Assembly (NCBI GenBank): GCA_963728495.1
Contig: CAVSKI010000007.1
Span: forward strand, 372,001 to 436,000
Direction: 5' to 3'
Length of the DNA stretch: 64,000 nt
From: JACVRW01 sp963728495
GTDB lineage: Bacteria > Actinomycetota > Thermoleophilia > Solirubrobacterales > Thermoleophilaceae
Shown here in pieces: positions 15,027 to 24,418 of this stretch (position 1 is the first letter of the stretch; each line of letters opens with the position of its first letter). A program made the position numbers and the translations under genes. The notes beneath the pieces are model-generated. The model saw only the letters and a program-made list of their open reading frames with translations, made no database searches and was not told the origin of the DNA.

Positions 15027-17687
15027 CTACCCGGTTGGGCCCTCCACATCCAGCAGGAAGTGGTCCGGGCTGCCGTCCTGCTCCACCAGAGTGATCGCGC
15101 CGGCCAGCGGAACGAGGAGGCCCTGGGCGTGAACGTAGCCGGTGTTGAATACACCCGAGTCGATCCGGCCCTCCAGCAGATCCCTCATCTGTTCTCGGTG
15201 CTTGGGCAGGTTGGCCCGGTCCATCACCGGCGGCCACACAGCGGCCTGGAACTCCTCCTCGGAGTAGCCGACCAGGTCGGAGAAGGCCTGGTTGAGCTCG
15301 CGGAACTGGCCGTTGAGCCCCATCGTCGCCATCGGATGGTCCACGTCGTCGAAGCCGGCTCGCAGCTCGCGCTGGGGACCGAGGTCGCGCTTACGTCCGA
15401 AGAGCGGGCGGTGCGCGTCGTGCTCCTCGGCCGACGCGTCGCCGTTGGTGTGGGTCGACGTCTCGTATCCCGGGCCCGCCCTGTCTGCCGCACTGCGGAT
15501 GGCCTCGGCTTCCGCGCCGGCCTCGGCGGCCAGGCGGCGTGCGAGCTCGGCAGCCTCGGCCGCGCCGATGGCCGCCTGCTCGGCCTCGGCGGCGCGCCGC
15601 TCGGCCGCGGCGGCTGCCTCTTCCATGCGCCGAACGTGGCCCTCGGCCTCGCCCGCCCGCTCTCCGGCACGGTCGGCGTGACCGGCAGCCGCAGCAGCCC
15701 GTTCGGTCGCTCGCGCGGCTTGGCCCTGGGCCGCCTCCGACGCCTCAAGCGAGCGAGCGGAGCTCTGGGCCGCCGCCCCCGCCGCATCCGACGATCGGGC
15801 GGCTCCGGAATCGGCTGCCGCCGCGGCGCTCTCGGCGCGGCCGGCCAAGGTCTCCAGCACCCCACGCCCCTGCTCCTCGAGGGTCGAGGCGCGATCCTCG
15901 AGCTGGGCCGCCTGGTCTTCCACGGCGCGGGCCGTGTGGCTGGCTTTCGCTGCCGCCGCTTCAGCCTGGGCGGTGCGCTGGTCCAGCGCGTCCAGCACTT
16001 CGCGAGCGAGCTCACGCGCGCAGGCGCCCTCGGCCTCGATGGCCGCGAGCGCCTCGGCGGCCTCCTCTTCCGTCCGCGTCGCCAGCTCGCCCGCGAGGAT
16101 CTTGCTGCGGGTTGCCTCGCTCTCAGCGGCGCCGGCCGCGTCGTGGGCGCTCGACGAGTGGCCGCGGGCCGTCTCGGCGGCCTGCTCGGCGCGCCCGGCC
16201 AGGCCCTCGATCGCCGTCCGAGCCTGCTGCACCGCCTCCGCCTCGGCCTGCGCCCGCTCGGCGAGCGCCCTCAGCTCGGCCTCGTCGCCGCCGCGTGCCA
16301 GCACGCCGGAGCGAAGTGCGGCCAGCTCCTCGCGCAGGTCGTTCACGAGCAGCCGGGCTTCCTCGTCACCGACGGCCTCGACCTGAGCCTGCTCTATCCG
16401 CGTTCGAAGCTCATCGACGAGTGCACGCGTCTCGCCGAGCTCGGCTGAGAGTTCCGCCTGGCGCCCGGCGTCCTCGGCCAGCTCGTTCCGCCCACGCTCC
16501 TGGGCCTCGGCCACCGCCTGCTCGAGAGCCTGGAGCTCGCCTCGCGTCTCGACGAGCTGCGCTTCGAGGCGCTCCACCTCGGCCGACGGTGTTGCCGCCA
16601 GCTCCTGGAGTTCGGCCTTCAGCTCTTCGCTGGCGGCGGCTCGCCCTTCGAGTTCGGCGAGCTCCGCCTCGAGCCGAGCACGCTCCTCGCCACGCTGTTC
16701 TTCGATGCGCTCGAGGACCGCGCGCTCCGACGCCGCCGCTGCCTCCACCTGCTCCAGACGCGCCTGCGCCTCGGGCAGCCCCGCAAGCGCGCTCTCGAAG
16801 GTCGAGAGCCGGGCGTGGACCTCGCCGACCCGATCGGCGAGACCGCGTTCCTGCGAGAGGGCGGCCTCGAGCGCGCTCACCTGCTCGCGGGTCTGCTCCA
16901 GCTGCGAGCCCAGCCGCTCCCGCTCACTCCGTGCCTCCGCCGCCTCGCGCTCCACGCGTTCGCCTTCGGTGCGCTCCTGCTCGGCGCGGACGCCGCGGGC
17001 ACCCTCAATGTCGCCACGCAGGCTCTCCACCTGCGCCTGCAGCTCTTCGAGCACCCGGCGCGTGTCCGCCAGCTCGGATTCCAGTCCGGCCATCGCCAGC
17101 GCGGCCTCGAGGTCGGCCGCGGGGTCCTCCGGGGTCGGCCCAAGGTGATCCTCGCCCTCGCCCTCCGGGTGCTCGGGGAAAGGATCGGCCGCCGGCTCGT
17201 TGAGAGGGCGAAAGGCAACGATTGTGCCCGCGGCCAGGCCGTCGTCGTCGAGGTGGGCGTTGCCGTCCAGCGCCGCCTGGATCCATTCGACCACCGAGCG
17301 GTGACTGCGCCCGAGGCGCGACAGGGCATCCCCGCGCGGGGCGGCGATCTCCAGGGCCTCGAGAAAGCCGTTGAACTCGAGGCTCTGGCTCATTCGGACC
17401 GGGACGAGGGCCATGGCCACCTCGAGCTCCTGGCCGTCCTTGCGGCGCACCACGGTCTCCAGCTGCCCACCGCTGGGAGGCAGCGAGTCGGGCAGGCCGA
17501 GCGTCTTCACCAGCGGACGCCCGAGCATGCGTGCACCCGGCCAGCCGAACAGCTCCTCAGCAGGCCGGCTCCACCGCGTGACGGCGCCCTCGCGGTCGGT
17601 CAGGACGAACCGAGCGTCCACGAGCTGGCGGAGCAGCTCCTCGACGGCCTCCGAGGAGGGGTCCGCGATGAGGGCTTCGTCGGACAT
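15027..17687 (-). CDS. PAS / long coiled-coil / PAS protein (886 aa), no recognised output domain
   Basis: Soluble protein with a PAS domain at each end. Residues about 10-115 (VDARFVLTDREGAVTRWSRP, LFGWPGARMLGRPL) form the first PAS; residues about 775-886 (FDDVDHPMATMGLNGQFREL, FSDLVGYSEEEFQ) form the second. In between lie some 600 residues of Glu/Ala/Arg-rich heptads without proline, clearly an extended coiled coil and locally almost repetitive. There is no membrane helix, kinase, GGDEF, EAL or chemotaxis hairpin motif. ATG 17687 has a GGGAG site at ideal spacing. It could be a cytoskeletal-like or polar scaffold sensing redox or ligand through PAS. Its function is unknown. Confidence 0.85.
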   Translation of the reverse strand: MSDEALIADPSSEAVEELLRQLVDARFVLTDREGAVTRWSRPAEELFGWPGARMLGRPLVKTLGLPDSLPPSGGQLETVVRRKDGQELEVAMALVPVRMSQSLEFNGFLEALEIAAPRGDALSRLGRSHRSVVEWIQAALDGNAHLDDDGLAAGTIVAFRPLNEPAADPFPEHPEGEGEDHLGPTPEDPAADLEAALAMAGLESELADTRRVLEELQAQVESLRGDIEGARGVRAEQERTEGERVEREAAEARSERERLGSQLEQTREQVSALEAALSQERGLADRVGEVHARLSTFESALAGLPEAQARLEQVEAAAASERAVLERIEEQRGEERARLEAELAELEGRAAASEELKAELQELAATPSAEVERLEAQLVETRGELQALEQAVAEAQERGRNELAEDAGRQAELSAELGETRALVDELRTRIEQAQVEAVGDEEARLLVNDLREELAALRSGVLARGGDEAELRALAERAQAEAEAVQQARTAIEGLAGRAEQAAETARGHSSSAHDAAGAAESEATRSKILAGELATRTEEEAAEALAAIEAEGACARELAREVLDALDQRTAQAEAAAAKASHTARAVEDQAAQLEDRASTLEEQGRGVLETLAGRAESAAAAADSGAARSSDAAGAAAQSSARSLEASEAAQGQAARATERAAAAAGHADRAGERAGEAEGHVRRMEEAAAAAERRAAEAEQAAIGAAEAAELARRLAAEAGAEAEAIRSAADRAGPGYETSTHTNGDASAEEHDAHRPLFGRKRDLGPQRELRAGFDDVDHPMATMGLNGQFRELNQAFSDLVGYSEEEFQAAVWPPVMDRANLPKHREQMRDLLEGRIDSGVFNTGYVHAQGLLVPLAGAITLVEQDGSPDHFLLDVEGPTG

Positions 17688-17758
17688 GCGGGCTCCCCAT
17701 TCGGTCGGCCGCTGGCCCTCTACCCACGATCGGGGACCTCTCGCGCTCCTACATGTGT

Positions 17759-18640
17759 CTACGAAAGGCCGTGCTCGAGGGCGCCCTTGACGCCCGCGTC
17801 GAGCGCGTTCAGGCGATACAGCGCGAGCGCTTCGGCCGAGCGAAAGCGCCGGCCGGGCAGCGACTCGGCCCCGTGATGTGCCAGCACGCAGTGCGCGAGC
17901 GAGCGCAGCTTGGAGTCGGGGAGGCCGTCGAGGCGCGCGGCGCGCTCGGTGATCAGACCAAGCCCGAGCGCCACGTGTCCCATCAGCGCGCCGGCCTCGC
18001 TCAGCTCTATCTCGGCGCCGAGCTCGAACTCGCGGGTCTTGCCGATGTCGTGCAGGAGCGCGGCGCTGACCAGCAGGTCGGAGTTGAGGCGAGGGTGCAG
18101 CACGCAGGTCTCGAGCGCGAGCGTGGCAACGGCCACGGTGTGCTCCAGCAGGCCGCCGAGGTAGGCGTGGTGCCCGGCCCGGGAGCACGGCGCCCGCCGC
18201 AACTCACCGCGAAAGCCCTCGTCGTCGAGGAAGGCGCCCACTAGCCCACGCAGGTCGGGATCGTAAATCTCACGGGCGAGATGCTCGAGAAAGCCGTCGA
18301 GCTCGTCGACGTCGCGGTAGGCGGTGGGAAGGAAGGTCGCCGGATCGGCGGCTTCGGCCCGGCGGATGGAGCGCAGGTCGACCTGAAGCTCGTCGCGAAA
18401 GCGCTCGACTCGCCCGCTCGCCACCACGAGGTCGCCGCGCTCGAACTGACCGGCCAGGAAGTCCGCATTGCGAAAAGCCCGTGCGGGGATCGATCCGGTG
18501 CGATCGCGCAGCTCCACCGCCAGGTAGGGGGAGCCGCTCTTGGTCGAGAGCCGGTCCTTGCGAGTGCAGGCGAACACGCCCTCAACGTCGCTTCCCGCAC
18601 GCAGCTCTGAGACCGAAGTCGCTTGGTCGACAGTGGCCAC
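17759..18640 (-). CDS. OB-fold plus HD-domain protein, YhaM-like 3'-5' exonuclease or phosphohydrolase
   Basis: A 293-residue cytosolic protein. An N-terminal OB fold (SGSPYLAVELRDRTGSIPARAF, then DLVVASGRVERF) is joined to an HD domain with AGHHAYLGGLLEHTVAVA, SAALLHDIGK and CVLAHHG. This order matches Bacillus YhaM (CbfI), a Mn-dependent 3'-5' exoribonuclease that also cuts DNA. The HD metal ligands are all present. GTG 18640 is preferred; the open frame upstream overlaps the divergent PAC2 gene. It lies 71 bp ahead of the PAS coiled-coil gene on the same strand. Confidence 0.86.
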   Translation of the reverse strand: MATVDQATSVSELRAGSDVEGVFACTRKDRLSTKSGSPYLAVELRDRTGSIPARAFRNADFLAGQFERGDLVVASGRVERFRDELQVDLRSIRRAEAADPATFLPTAYRDVDELDGFLEHLAREIYDPDLRGLVGAFLDDEGFRGELRRAPCSRAGHHAYLGGLLEHTVAVATLALETCVLHPRLNSDLLVSAALLHDIGKTREFELGAEIELSEAGALMGHVALGLGLITERAARLDGLPDSKLRSLAHCVLAHHGAESLPGRRFRSAEALALYRLNALDAGVKGALEHGLS

Positions 18641-18676
18641 ACCCGCATTTTCGTGGGAGCGCCGGACGAGGTCGGG

Positions 18677-18682
18677 TACCGT
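18677..18682 (+). promoter_or_regulatory. Candidate -10 box of the PAC2 gene
   Basis: TACCGT ends seven bases before ATG 18690. The space between the divergent starts (18640 and 18690) is only 49 bp. Confidence 0.33.
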
Positions 18683-18689
18683 GAGACTG

Positions 18690-19577
18690 ATGAAGGATGT
18701 GATCTGGAGCGGCCGACCCGAGCTGCGCAGGCCCGTGATGGTGTGCGCCTTCCGAGGCTGGAACGACGCCGGCGAGGCCGCCTCGGCAGCCGTCTCATTC
18801 ATTCGCGACAGCGTGGACTCGCGGGACGTCGCGTCGATCAACCCCGAGGAGTTCTTCGACTTCACCGCGGTGCGGCCGAACATTCGTCTAACGGAGGAGT
18901 CCACGCGCGAGATCGACTGGCCCGACGGCACAATCTCGGCGGCGTTGGTGCCCGGAGCCGAGGGCGATCTGGTGGTGCTCGAGGCCACCGAGCCCTCGCT
19001 GCGCTGGCGTCGCTACACCGAGAACGTGATGTCCGCCGCGCGGGAGCTGGGCGTGCGCAAGGTGATCACCCTCGGAGCGCTGCTGGCCGACGTCCCACAC
19101 AGCAGGCCGGTGGCCATCACCGGCCTGGCCTCCGACCGGGGGCTCGTGGAGAAGCTCGGATTCCAGCGGACGAGCTACGAGGGCCCCACGGGAATCGTGG
19201 GAGTGCTCCATCACGCCTGCATCCAGGCGGGCGTGGAATCCACCAGCCTGTGGGCCTCGGTGCCCCACTACGTGGCTGCCGCGCCCAACCCGAAGGTCGC
19301 CCTCGCGCTGGTGCGTGCGTTCGAGGGCGTGGCGGGCGTGGCCGTCGACGCCGGCGAGCTCGAGTCTGCGGCGGAGGACTACGAGCGCCAGGTCAGCGCC
19401 GCGGTGGCCAGTGACCCCGAGGTCAAGGCGTTCGTCGAGCGCCTCGAGACCGCCATGGACGAGGAGCAGGCCGAAGAGCCCGACGAGGGCTCACTGCCCT
19501 CCGCGGACACGATCGCCCGTGACTTCCAGCGCTTTCTGCGCCAGCGCGGCCCCAACGACTCCGCTGAGTCGTCCTAG
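18690..19577 (+). CDS. PAC2-family protein
   Basis: A 295-residue protein of the PAC2 family, named after a eukaryotic proteasome-assembly chaperone but widespread in actinobacteria and archaea without settled function. Diagnostic blocks are RPVMVCAFRGWNDAGEAAS near residue 11, FFDFTAVRPNIRL, VLEATEPSLRWRRY and the central GALLADVPHSRPV and YEGPTGIVGVLHHA. The last 50 residues are acidic (DEEQAEEPDEGS), probably flexible. ATG 18690 is taken. A proteasome link would be inference only; no proteasome genes are in the window. Confidence 0.9.
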   Translation: MKDVIWSGRPELRRPVMVCAFRGWNDAGEAASAAVSFIRDSVDSRDVASINPEEFFDFTAVRPNIRLTEESTREIDWPDGTISAALVPGAEGDLVVLEATEPSLRWRRYTENVMSAARELGVRKVITLGALLADVPHSRPVAITGLASDRGLVEKLGFQRTSYEGPTGIVGVLHHACIQAGVESTSLWASVPHYVAAAPNPKVALALVRAFEGVAGVAVDAGELESAAEDYERQVSAAVASDPEVKAFVERLETAMDEEQAEEPDEGSLPSADTIARDFQRFLRQRGPNDSAESS

Positions 19578-19610
19578 TTTCCGGCTAATGTTTCCGGGCA
19601 GAGACGAGCC

Positions 19611-19820
19611 ATGACAGTCGGCGCATCCATATTCCTTATCGCTGTCGGGGCGATCCTTCGCTATGCGGTCACCACGACCGTGGCCGGCATCGACATCCAG
19701 ACGGTCGGCCTGATCCTCATGATCGCGGGCATCATCGGCCTCCTGATCGGGCTTTTCATCCTCGCCACCGAGAGACGCGGTCACGCGGTGGACGACCGCC
19801 GCGATCCTCCCCTGCGCTAG
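19611..19820 (+). CDS. Small two-helix membrane protein, DUF6458-like
   Basis: A 69-residue protein of two hydrophobic helices, GASIFLIAVGAILRYAV and TVGLILMIAGIIGLLIGLFIL, separated by a short polar turn (TTTVAGIDIQ) and ending in a charged tail (ERRGHAVDDRRD). This layout and length match small actinobacterial membrane proteins annotated as DUF6458. Function is unknown. It ends three bases before the stop of the convergent helicase gene. Confidence 0.78.
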   Translation: MTVGASIFLIAVGAILRYAVTTTVAGIDIQTVGLILMIAGIIGLLIGLFILATERRGHAVDDRRDPPLR

Positions 19821-19823
19821 CAC

Positions 19824-22800
19824 CTACTTCTCAGCCGCCGGGCAGATGATCCGGTAGTCGCAGAAGGAGCAGATCTCGGCCGACGGGGTCGGCTCGAATC
19901 GTTGCTTGAGGATTCCGCCGGCGATCTCGGCGACCGTGGTGCGCACGCGCTCCAGCTCCTCCTCGGAGTGGGTCACGGGCACGCGCTCCCCGGTGAGCAC
20001 GTAGAAGTAGCTCTGGGCCGAGGTCTGCAGGCGCCACGACTCGCGTGCACCCATCTGGTACAGCGAGAGCTGCACGTCCTCGCGCAGCTGCTCCTCTGTC
20101 TTGGCTTTGCCGGTCTTGTAGTCGATCAGCTCGTAGGAGCCGTCGGGGTGGCGGTCGACGCGGTCCACCCGGCCGCGCAGGAGGTGGGGGCCGAGCTTGA
20201 AGGAGAAGGAACGCTCGAACCAGACCGGCTCGGAGTCCGACTCTCGGTCGAGACGCCAGTAGCTCTCCAGCGCCCGCGCGGCCCGCGCGCGAAACTGCTG
20301 CTCGTCGTCTGAGCTTCCGAATCCCGAGCGCCGCCAGGAGATCTCGAACAGCTCCATAAGGCGCGACAGCGGGCCACCGCCCTCGCCGTGGAAGCGCTCG
20401 AGCACCTGGTGCAGCGCGATTCCGAAGCGCTGATGGATGGTCGGCTCCTGAGGGATGCGAAACACGCGCGCGAACTTGTACTTGAGCGGACAGATCCGGT
20501 AGGTGTCGATGTCCGAGGCCGACAACATCAGGCCGCGCCCGCGGCGAGGGATGAACGGGTCCAGCGAGGGTTCGGACCCGTTCTGCGAGCCCGCCGGGCG
20601 AGCGTCGGGATCGCGCCCGGCGTCGCGGAGCCAGCCGTCGAGCCCCGATTCGGCGAAGATCTCGCGCTGTTCGGAGCTCGCGCACTGGGCAAGGATCTCG
20701 TTGATCTCGGTGAGCGCCGTGTCGACCTCCTGGCCCTCGTTGGTGCGCTCGATCAGCGCCGCCACCTTGATCAGCTCGAGATAGCGCGACACGGCCTGGT
20801 CGACATCCAGATAGGTGTCGAGGCGCATCTCACCTAGACGGCCGCCCACACGGGCGACGGTGTCGAGCAGCTCGTCGCGCATGACGCGGAAGGTCGAGTG
20901 CAGTCCCTCGGCGGGGCCGAAGAGCTCCTCCTCGAAGGTCTCCTCGTCGACCGCGATCGCGGCGCGCGCCTCCTCGTAGAAGGGTGAGGGGCGCGGAGTT
21001 GTGCCCGGTGTCCCGCTCTCGGCCCAGGCCAGCACCAAGCCCTTTCGGGCGCGGGTCATGCCGAGATGCAGCAGCCTGCGCATGGCCTCCTCGTGACTCT
21101 CGCGCTGGTGGTCGGCGCGCTCCTCGAGCAGCGCCTCCGGGACGTCGCCGGCCGGCGGGCGGAACGGCCCGGGCATGGCGCCGGCGGACAGCCCGAGCAC
21201 GAAGACGTGGTCGAACTCGAGGCCCTTGGCCGCGGCCATGGTCATGATCGAGACGGCCGGTGCGGAGGGCTGCCCCACCGCCTCCTCCTCACGCAGGCCC
21301 GACTCGGCCACCGCGGCCAGGTAGCGGGCGAACTCGCGCGCCGTGGCCTGGGGCTCGCGCCGCATGTAGGCCGTGGCCAGCTCGGGCAGCTTGGCGATGT
21401 TGCGCAGCCGCTCGACGGTGTCGGCGTGGGTGGCGAACACCTGCTGGCGGCGCAGGCCGATCCGCTCGATCAGGCGCATGACGAAGGCGTCGGGCCGGCG
21501 CTCGTCGAAGGCGATCGAGGCCGACCGGTAGAGGCGCAGGAAGGCGCGTGCCCGGTCGCGGCCCTCCTCGGAGAGCTGGGGACCCTCGAGCGCCGCGGCA
21601 GCCGCGGACGGCATGTCGAGCTTGCGCCGCCGGGCCAGCTGAGTGAGGCGCGCAACGTCCACGGAGCGCAGCTCGATCGGCGGCCGGCTGAGCGCCCGGA
21701 CCACGGCGCCCGAGTCGTTGGGATCCGCCAGCGTGCGCAGCCAGGCGAGCACGTCGCGCACCTCCGCGCGCTGAAAGTAGGCGGCCGCTCCCAGCGTGCG
21801 GAAGGGCACGGCGCGCTCCTCGAAGGCCGCCGCCACCGTGGCCCCCTCCGCCTTCACCGAGCGCACGAGCACGCAGATCTCCGCCGGCGGCAGCCCGCCT
21901 TCGATCAGGCTCTCCGCCTCCGCCGCCACCGCCTGTGCCTGCGCGCGTTCGGAGCGGCAGCGCCAGAAGCGAACGCGCCCGCCGCTGGCGGCGGTGATCT
22001 TGCGGGGGCCTTGCTCGACCGGCGCGATCACGGCACGCGCGGCGTCGACTATGCGGCGTCCCGAGCGGAAGTTGCGCTCCAGGCGCACGGTCTCCGCGTC
22101 ACCCAGGGCGCGCGTTCCGCGCTCGTCGTCGGCGGCCACGGTGAGGTTGCCGTGCTCCTCCACGAGCAGCGCGAGCAGCATGCGCTGCGCGAAATTGGTG
22201 GCCCCGTAGTCATCGACCAGTACGTGGCGAAAGCGCTCCGCGGTGCGCTCGCGAACATGCGGACGCTCGTGCAGCAGGCGGAAGGAACGCACGACCAGGT
22301 CGCCGAGACCCAGCGCTCCACGCTCGGCCAAGCAGCCGGTCGTGGTCAGCGTACACGCGGGCGAACTCGCGCTCGCGAGCCGCACCCGAGCGCTCCGAGT
22401 CCGAGTCCTCCGGGAGCGCGGCCGCCCAGGCCGCGAGCTCGTCCGCCGAGATCATCTCCTCCTTCAGGCGATCTATGCGGGACACGAAGCTGGCCAGCAG
22501 GGGGGCCGGGTTGCCGCGGATCTCGTGCGCGCGCAGCGTCAGCTCGTCGATGCGGTCGAGCAGCAGGGCCAGCCGGTCGGCCGGAGTCACTGGCGAGAAG
22601 AACGGATCCACGCCCGCCTCCAGGGCCTCGTCCTGCAGCAGCTTCACGCAGAAAGACGAGAAGGTGAAGACGTTGAGCTCCTCGTAGGGGGCTTCGAGCA
22701 CGAGCTCGAGGCGCTCGCGCATCTCCGCGGCCGCGGGCTCGGAGAAGGTGAGGGCCAGGATGCAGTTGACCGCCGTGCCCTCTCCGACCAGCCAGGCGAA

Positions 22801-22920
22801 GCGCTCCGTGAGCGCGCGGGTCTTGCCGGTGCCGGCACCGGCAAGAACGAGCAGCGGTCCGCCCGGGTGCGTGACGACCGCACGCTGGTTGGCGTTGAGG
22901 CCGTCGAGGAGGTCGGGCAT
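19824..22920 (-). pseudogene. UvrD/RecB-type helicase-nuclease, frameshifted and with degenerate motor motifs
   Basis: In frame with its start the gene encodes motif I (LAGAGTGKTRALTERF, near residue 28), a UvrD 1A/1B region, and reaches VYADHDRLL. There one extra A among 22330-22331 shifts the frame; the next frame continues AERGALGLGDLVVRSF exactly as a UvrD homologue should. The rest holds ETVRLERNFRSGRRIV, AAAKGLEFDHVFVLG and MTRARKGLVL. It ends with a RecB-type nuclease (GIALHQVLERFH, GRVDRVDR, ELIDYKTGKAK) and an Fe-S cysteine set (ICPLKYK ... CSFCDYRIICP). The Walker B region reads VDDYGATN rather than DExQDTN, and the DDDQ motif is also altered. Overall order resembles one AdnAB/AddAB subunit. 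The frameshift may be an assembly error. Confidence 0.82.
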
Positions 22921-22927
22921 CCGGGCC

Positions 22928-22934
22928 TAGGATA
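22928..22934. promoter_or_regulatory. Overlapping opposed -10 boxes (helicase-nuclease and inositol phosphatase)
   Basis: TAGGATA reads TAGGAT forward, nine bases before ATG 22943, and TATCCT in reverse, eight bases before ATG 22920. Only 22 bases separate the two start codons. Confidence 0.45.
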
Positions 22935-22942
22935 CGCCGCCG

Positions 22943-23752
22943 ATGAGGCTTCCTGCTGAGGTCGACTGGCTGAGACTGTGCCGCCGCGCGGCAGCGAGCG
23001 CCCGGTCCGCTGTGGGCGAGCTGTCCAGCGCTGCCGAGCGCTCGGCGGAACACGGGCGCGGCGAGGGAGGCGACACCACGCTGGCGGTGGACCAGGCGGC
23101 CGAGGACGCGATCTTCGCCGAGCTCGAGCGCAGCGGCGCGCCGCTCACGGCGGTTTCCGAGGAGCGGGGCGAGGTTTCGCTTAGCGGCGGCAGAGAGGGA
23201 GAAGGTCGGGTCCGCGTAGTCATCGATCCCGTAGACGGCTCAATGAACGCCAAGCGCGGTCTGCCCTTCGCCTGCATATCGATCGCGGTGGCGTCCGGCC
23301 CGCGCATGGCCGATGTGGAGGTCGGGGTGGTGGCGCAGCTCGATCCGGCCGTTGAGTGGTGGGCCGTTCGCGGTGAGGGCGCCCACCTGGACGAGGAGCG
23401 CCTCGAAAAGCTCGACCCCGGTCCACTGGAGGTGCTCGGCCTGGAGACCGCCCGCCCGTCGCTGGTGGCCGCGCAGGCCGAGGCGATCGCGGCGACCGAT
23501 GCTCGCCGCCTGCGGGCACTGGGCTCGGTGGCGGTGTCGATGTGCCTGGTGGCGACCGGCCGCCTCGACGCGATGGTCACCCTGCGCGAGGTCCGCTCCG
23601 TCGACGTGGCGGCGGCCCAGCTGATCGTGGCCGAGGCCGGAGGAGCCGTCGCGTTACCGGGCGGAGACGCATTGGACCTGAAGATGCGTTCGCGAGTGGC
23701 GGCGGCCCGGTCGCCGGAGCTGGTGGAGCGGTTGCTGGAAAGCCTCGCCTAG
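22943..23752 (+). CDS. Inositol monophosphatase family protein
   Basis: A 269-residue member of the Mg-dependent IMPase/CysQ/FBPase superfamily. The three metal-site motifs are present: AVSEERGE (for the first Glu), VVIDPVDGSMNAKRGLP (the DPxDGT/S box) and VRSVDVAAAQLIVAEAGG in place of the usual WDxAAG. Substitution of Trp before that Asp is seen in some actinobacterial members. The likely substrate is a phosphorylated polyol or nucleotide, for example inositol 1-phosphate, but this is not decidable. Its stop codon shares CTAG with the stop of the convergent flavoprotein gene. Confidence 0.88.
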   Translation: MRLPAEVDWLRLCRRAAASARSAVGELSSAAERSAEHGRGEGGDTTLAVDQAAEDAIFAELERSGAPLTAVSEERGEVSLSGGREGEGRVRVVIDPVDGSMNAKRGLPFACISIAVASGPRMADVEVGVVAQLDPAVEWWAVRGEGAHLDEERLEKLDPGPLEVLGLETARPSLVAAQAEAIAATDARRLRALGSVAVSMCLVATGRLDAMVTLREVRSVDVAAAQLIVAEAGGAVALPGGDALDLKMRSRVAAARSPELVERLLESLA

Positions 23753-24354
23753 CTCGGCGGCGCCGGGACCGGCTTCTCCGCCAGCGCCCGGGCTACCGCG
23801 GCCAGGTTCGAGGCCATTGCACGGCCGGTGGTGTGCGACCAATCCTTGTCTTCGTCGGTCTCGAGGTAGGAGTCGCCTGGTCCGGGGCCCCTGTTCCAGT
23901 AGGTCCAGGCCTGTCCGGGCACCGTGAAGCCCACGTCGATCAGCCCGCCCGCGATCTCCGAGATCACATGGTGCGCGCCATCCTCGTTGCCCGTGACCAC
24001 GACTCCGGCCACGCGGTTGTAGGCCACGGGGCGGCCGTCGTCGTCCTGCTCGGAGAGCAGCGCATCGAGGCGCTCCAGCACCCGCTGAGCGACGCTCGAG
24101 GGGTGGCCGAGCCACGTGGGCGCGGCGATGATCAGGATGTCGGCGCCGAGGACCTTGGCGTGGATCGCCGGCCATTCGTCGCCGTTGCCCTCGTCCGTGC
24201 TCACGCCGGGCTTGATGTCGTGGTCCACGACGCGCACGATCTCGGTCTCGATCCCGTCGCTCTCCAGCGCCTCCATGACCACGCGGGCCAGCGCCTCCGT
24301 GTTGGAGGTCTCCGGTGAGGACTTGAGGGTGCAGTTGAGTACGAGAGCGCGCAT
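23749..24354 (-). CDS. Flavodoxin-fold NAD(P)H-dependent oxidoreductase
   Basis: A 201-residue flavodoxin-like protein of the NADPH:FMN reductase type. The phosphate-binding loop is NCTLKSSPETSNT right after the first strand (MRALVLNCTLK). The flavin-contact segment is IIAAPTWLGHPSS and the third is VVVTGNEDGAHHVISEI. Such proteins reduce quinones, azo dyes or flavins in the cytosol. ATG 24354 gives a family-typical start; an upstream in-frame extension has no support. It is transcribed towards the IMPase gene and is divergent from topoisomerase IB. Confidence 0.87.
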   Translation of the reverse strand: MRALVLNCTLKSSPETSNTEALARVVMEALESDGIETEIVRVVDHDIKPGVSTDEGNGDEWPAIHAKVLGADILIIAAPTWLGHPSSVAQRVLERLDALLSEQDDDGRPVAYNRVAGVVVTGNEDGAHHVISEIAGGLIDVGFTVPGQAWTYWNRGPGPGDSYLETDEDKDWSHTTGRAMASNLAAVARALAEKPVPAPPS

Positions 24355-24418
24355 AGGGGTGGTACGTGCGCCGGTACCAGGAGGATTGCGGGTACACCGG
24401 CCGGGGCACAGGGGTCCC

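Noticed and set aside
14922..16448. 508-codon open frame antisense to the PAS/coiled-coil gene
   Set aside because: Gly/Arg/Leu low complexity that mirrors the Ala/Glu heptads; no start signal.
15400..17100. Periodic short repeats resembling a repeat array or CRISPR
   Set aside because: The periodicity is codon-level, from coiled-coil heptads; units are not identical and there are no spacers.
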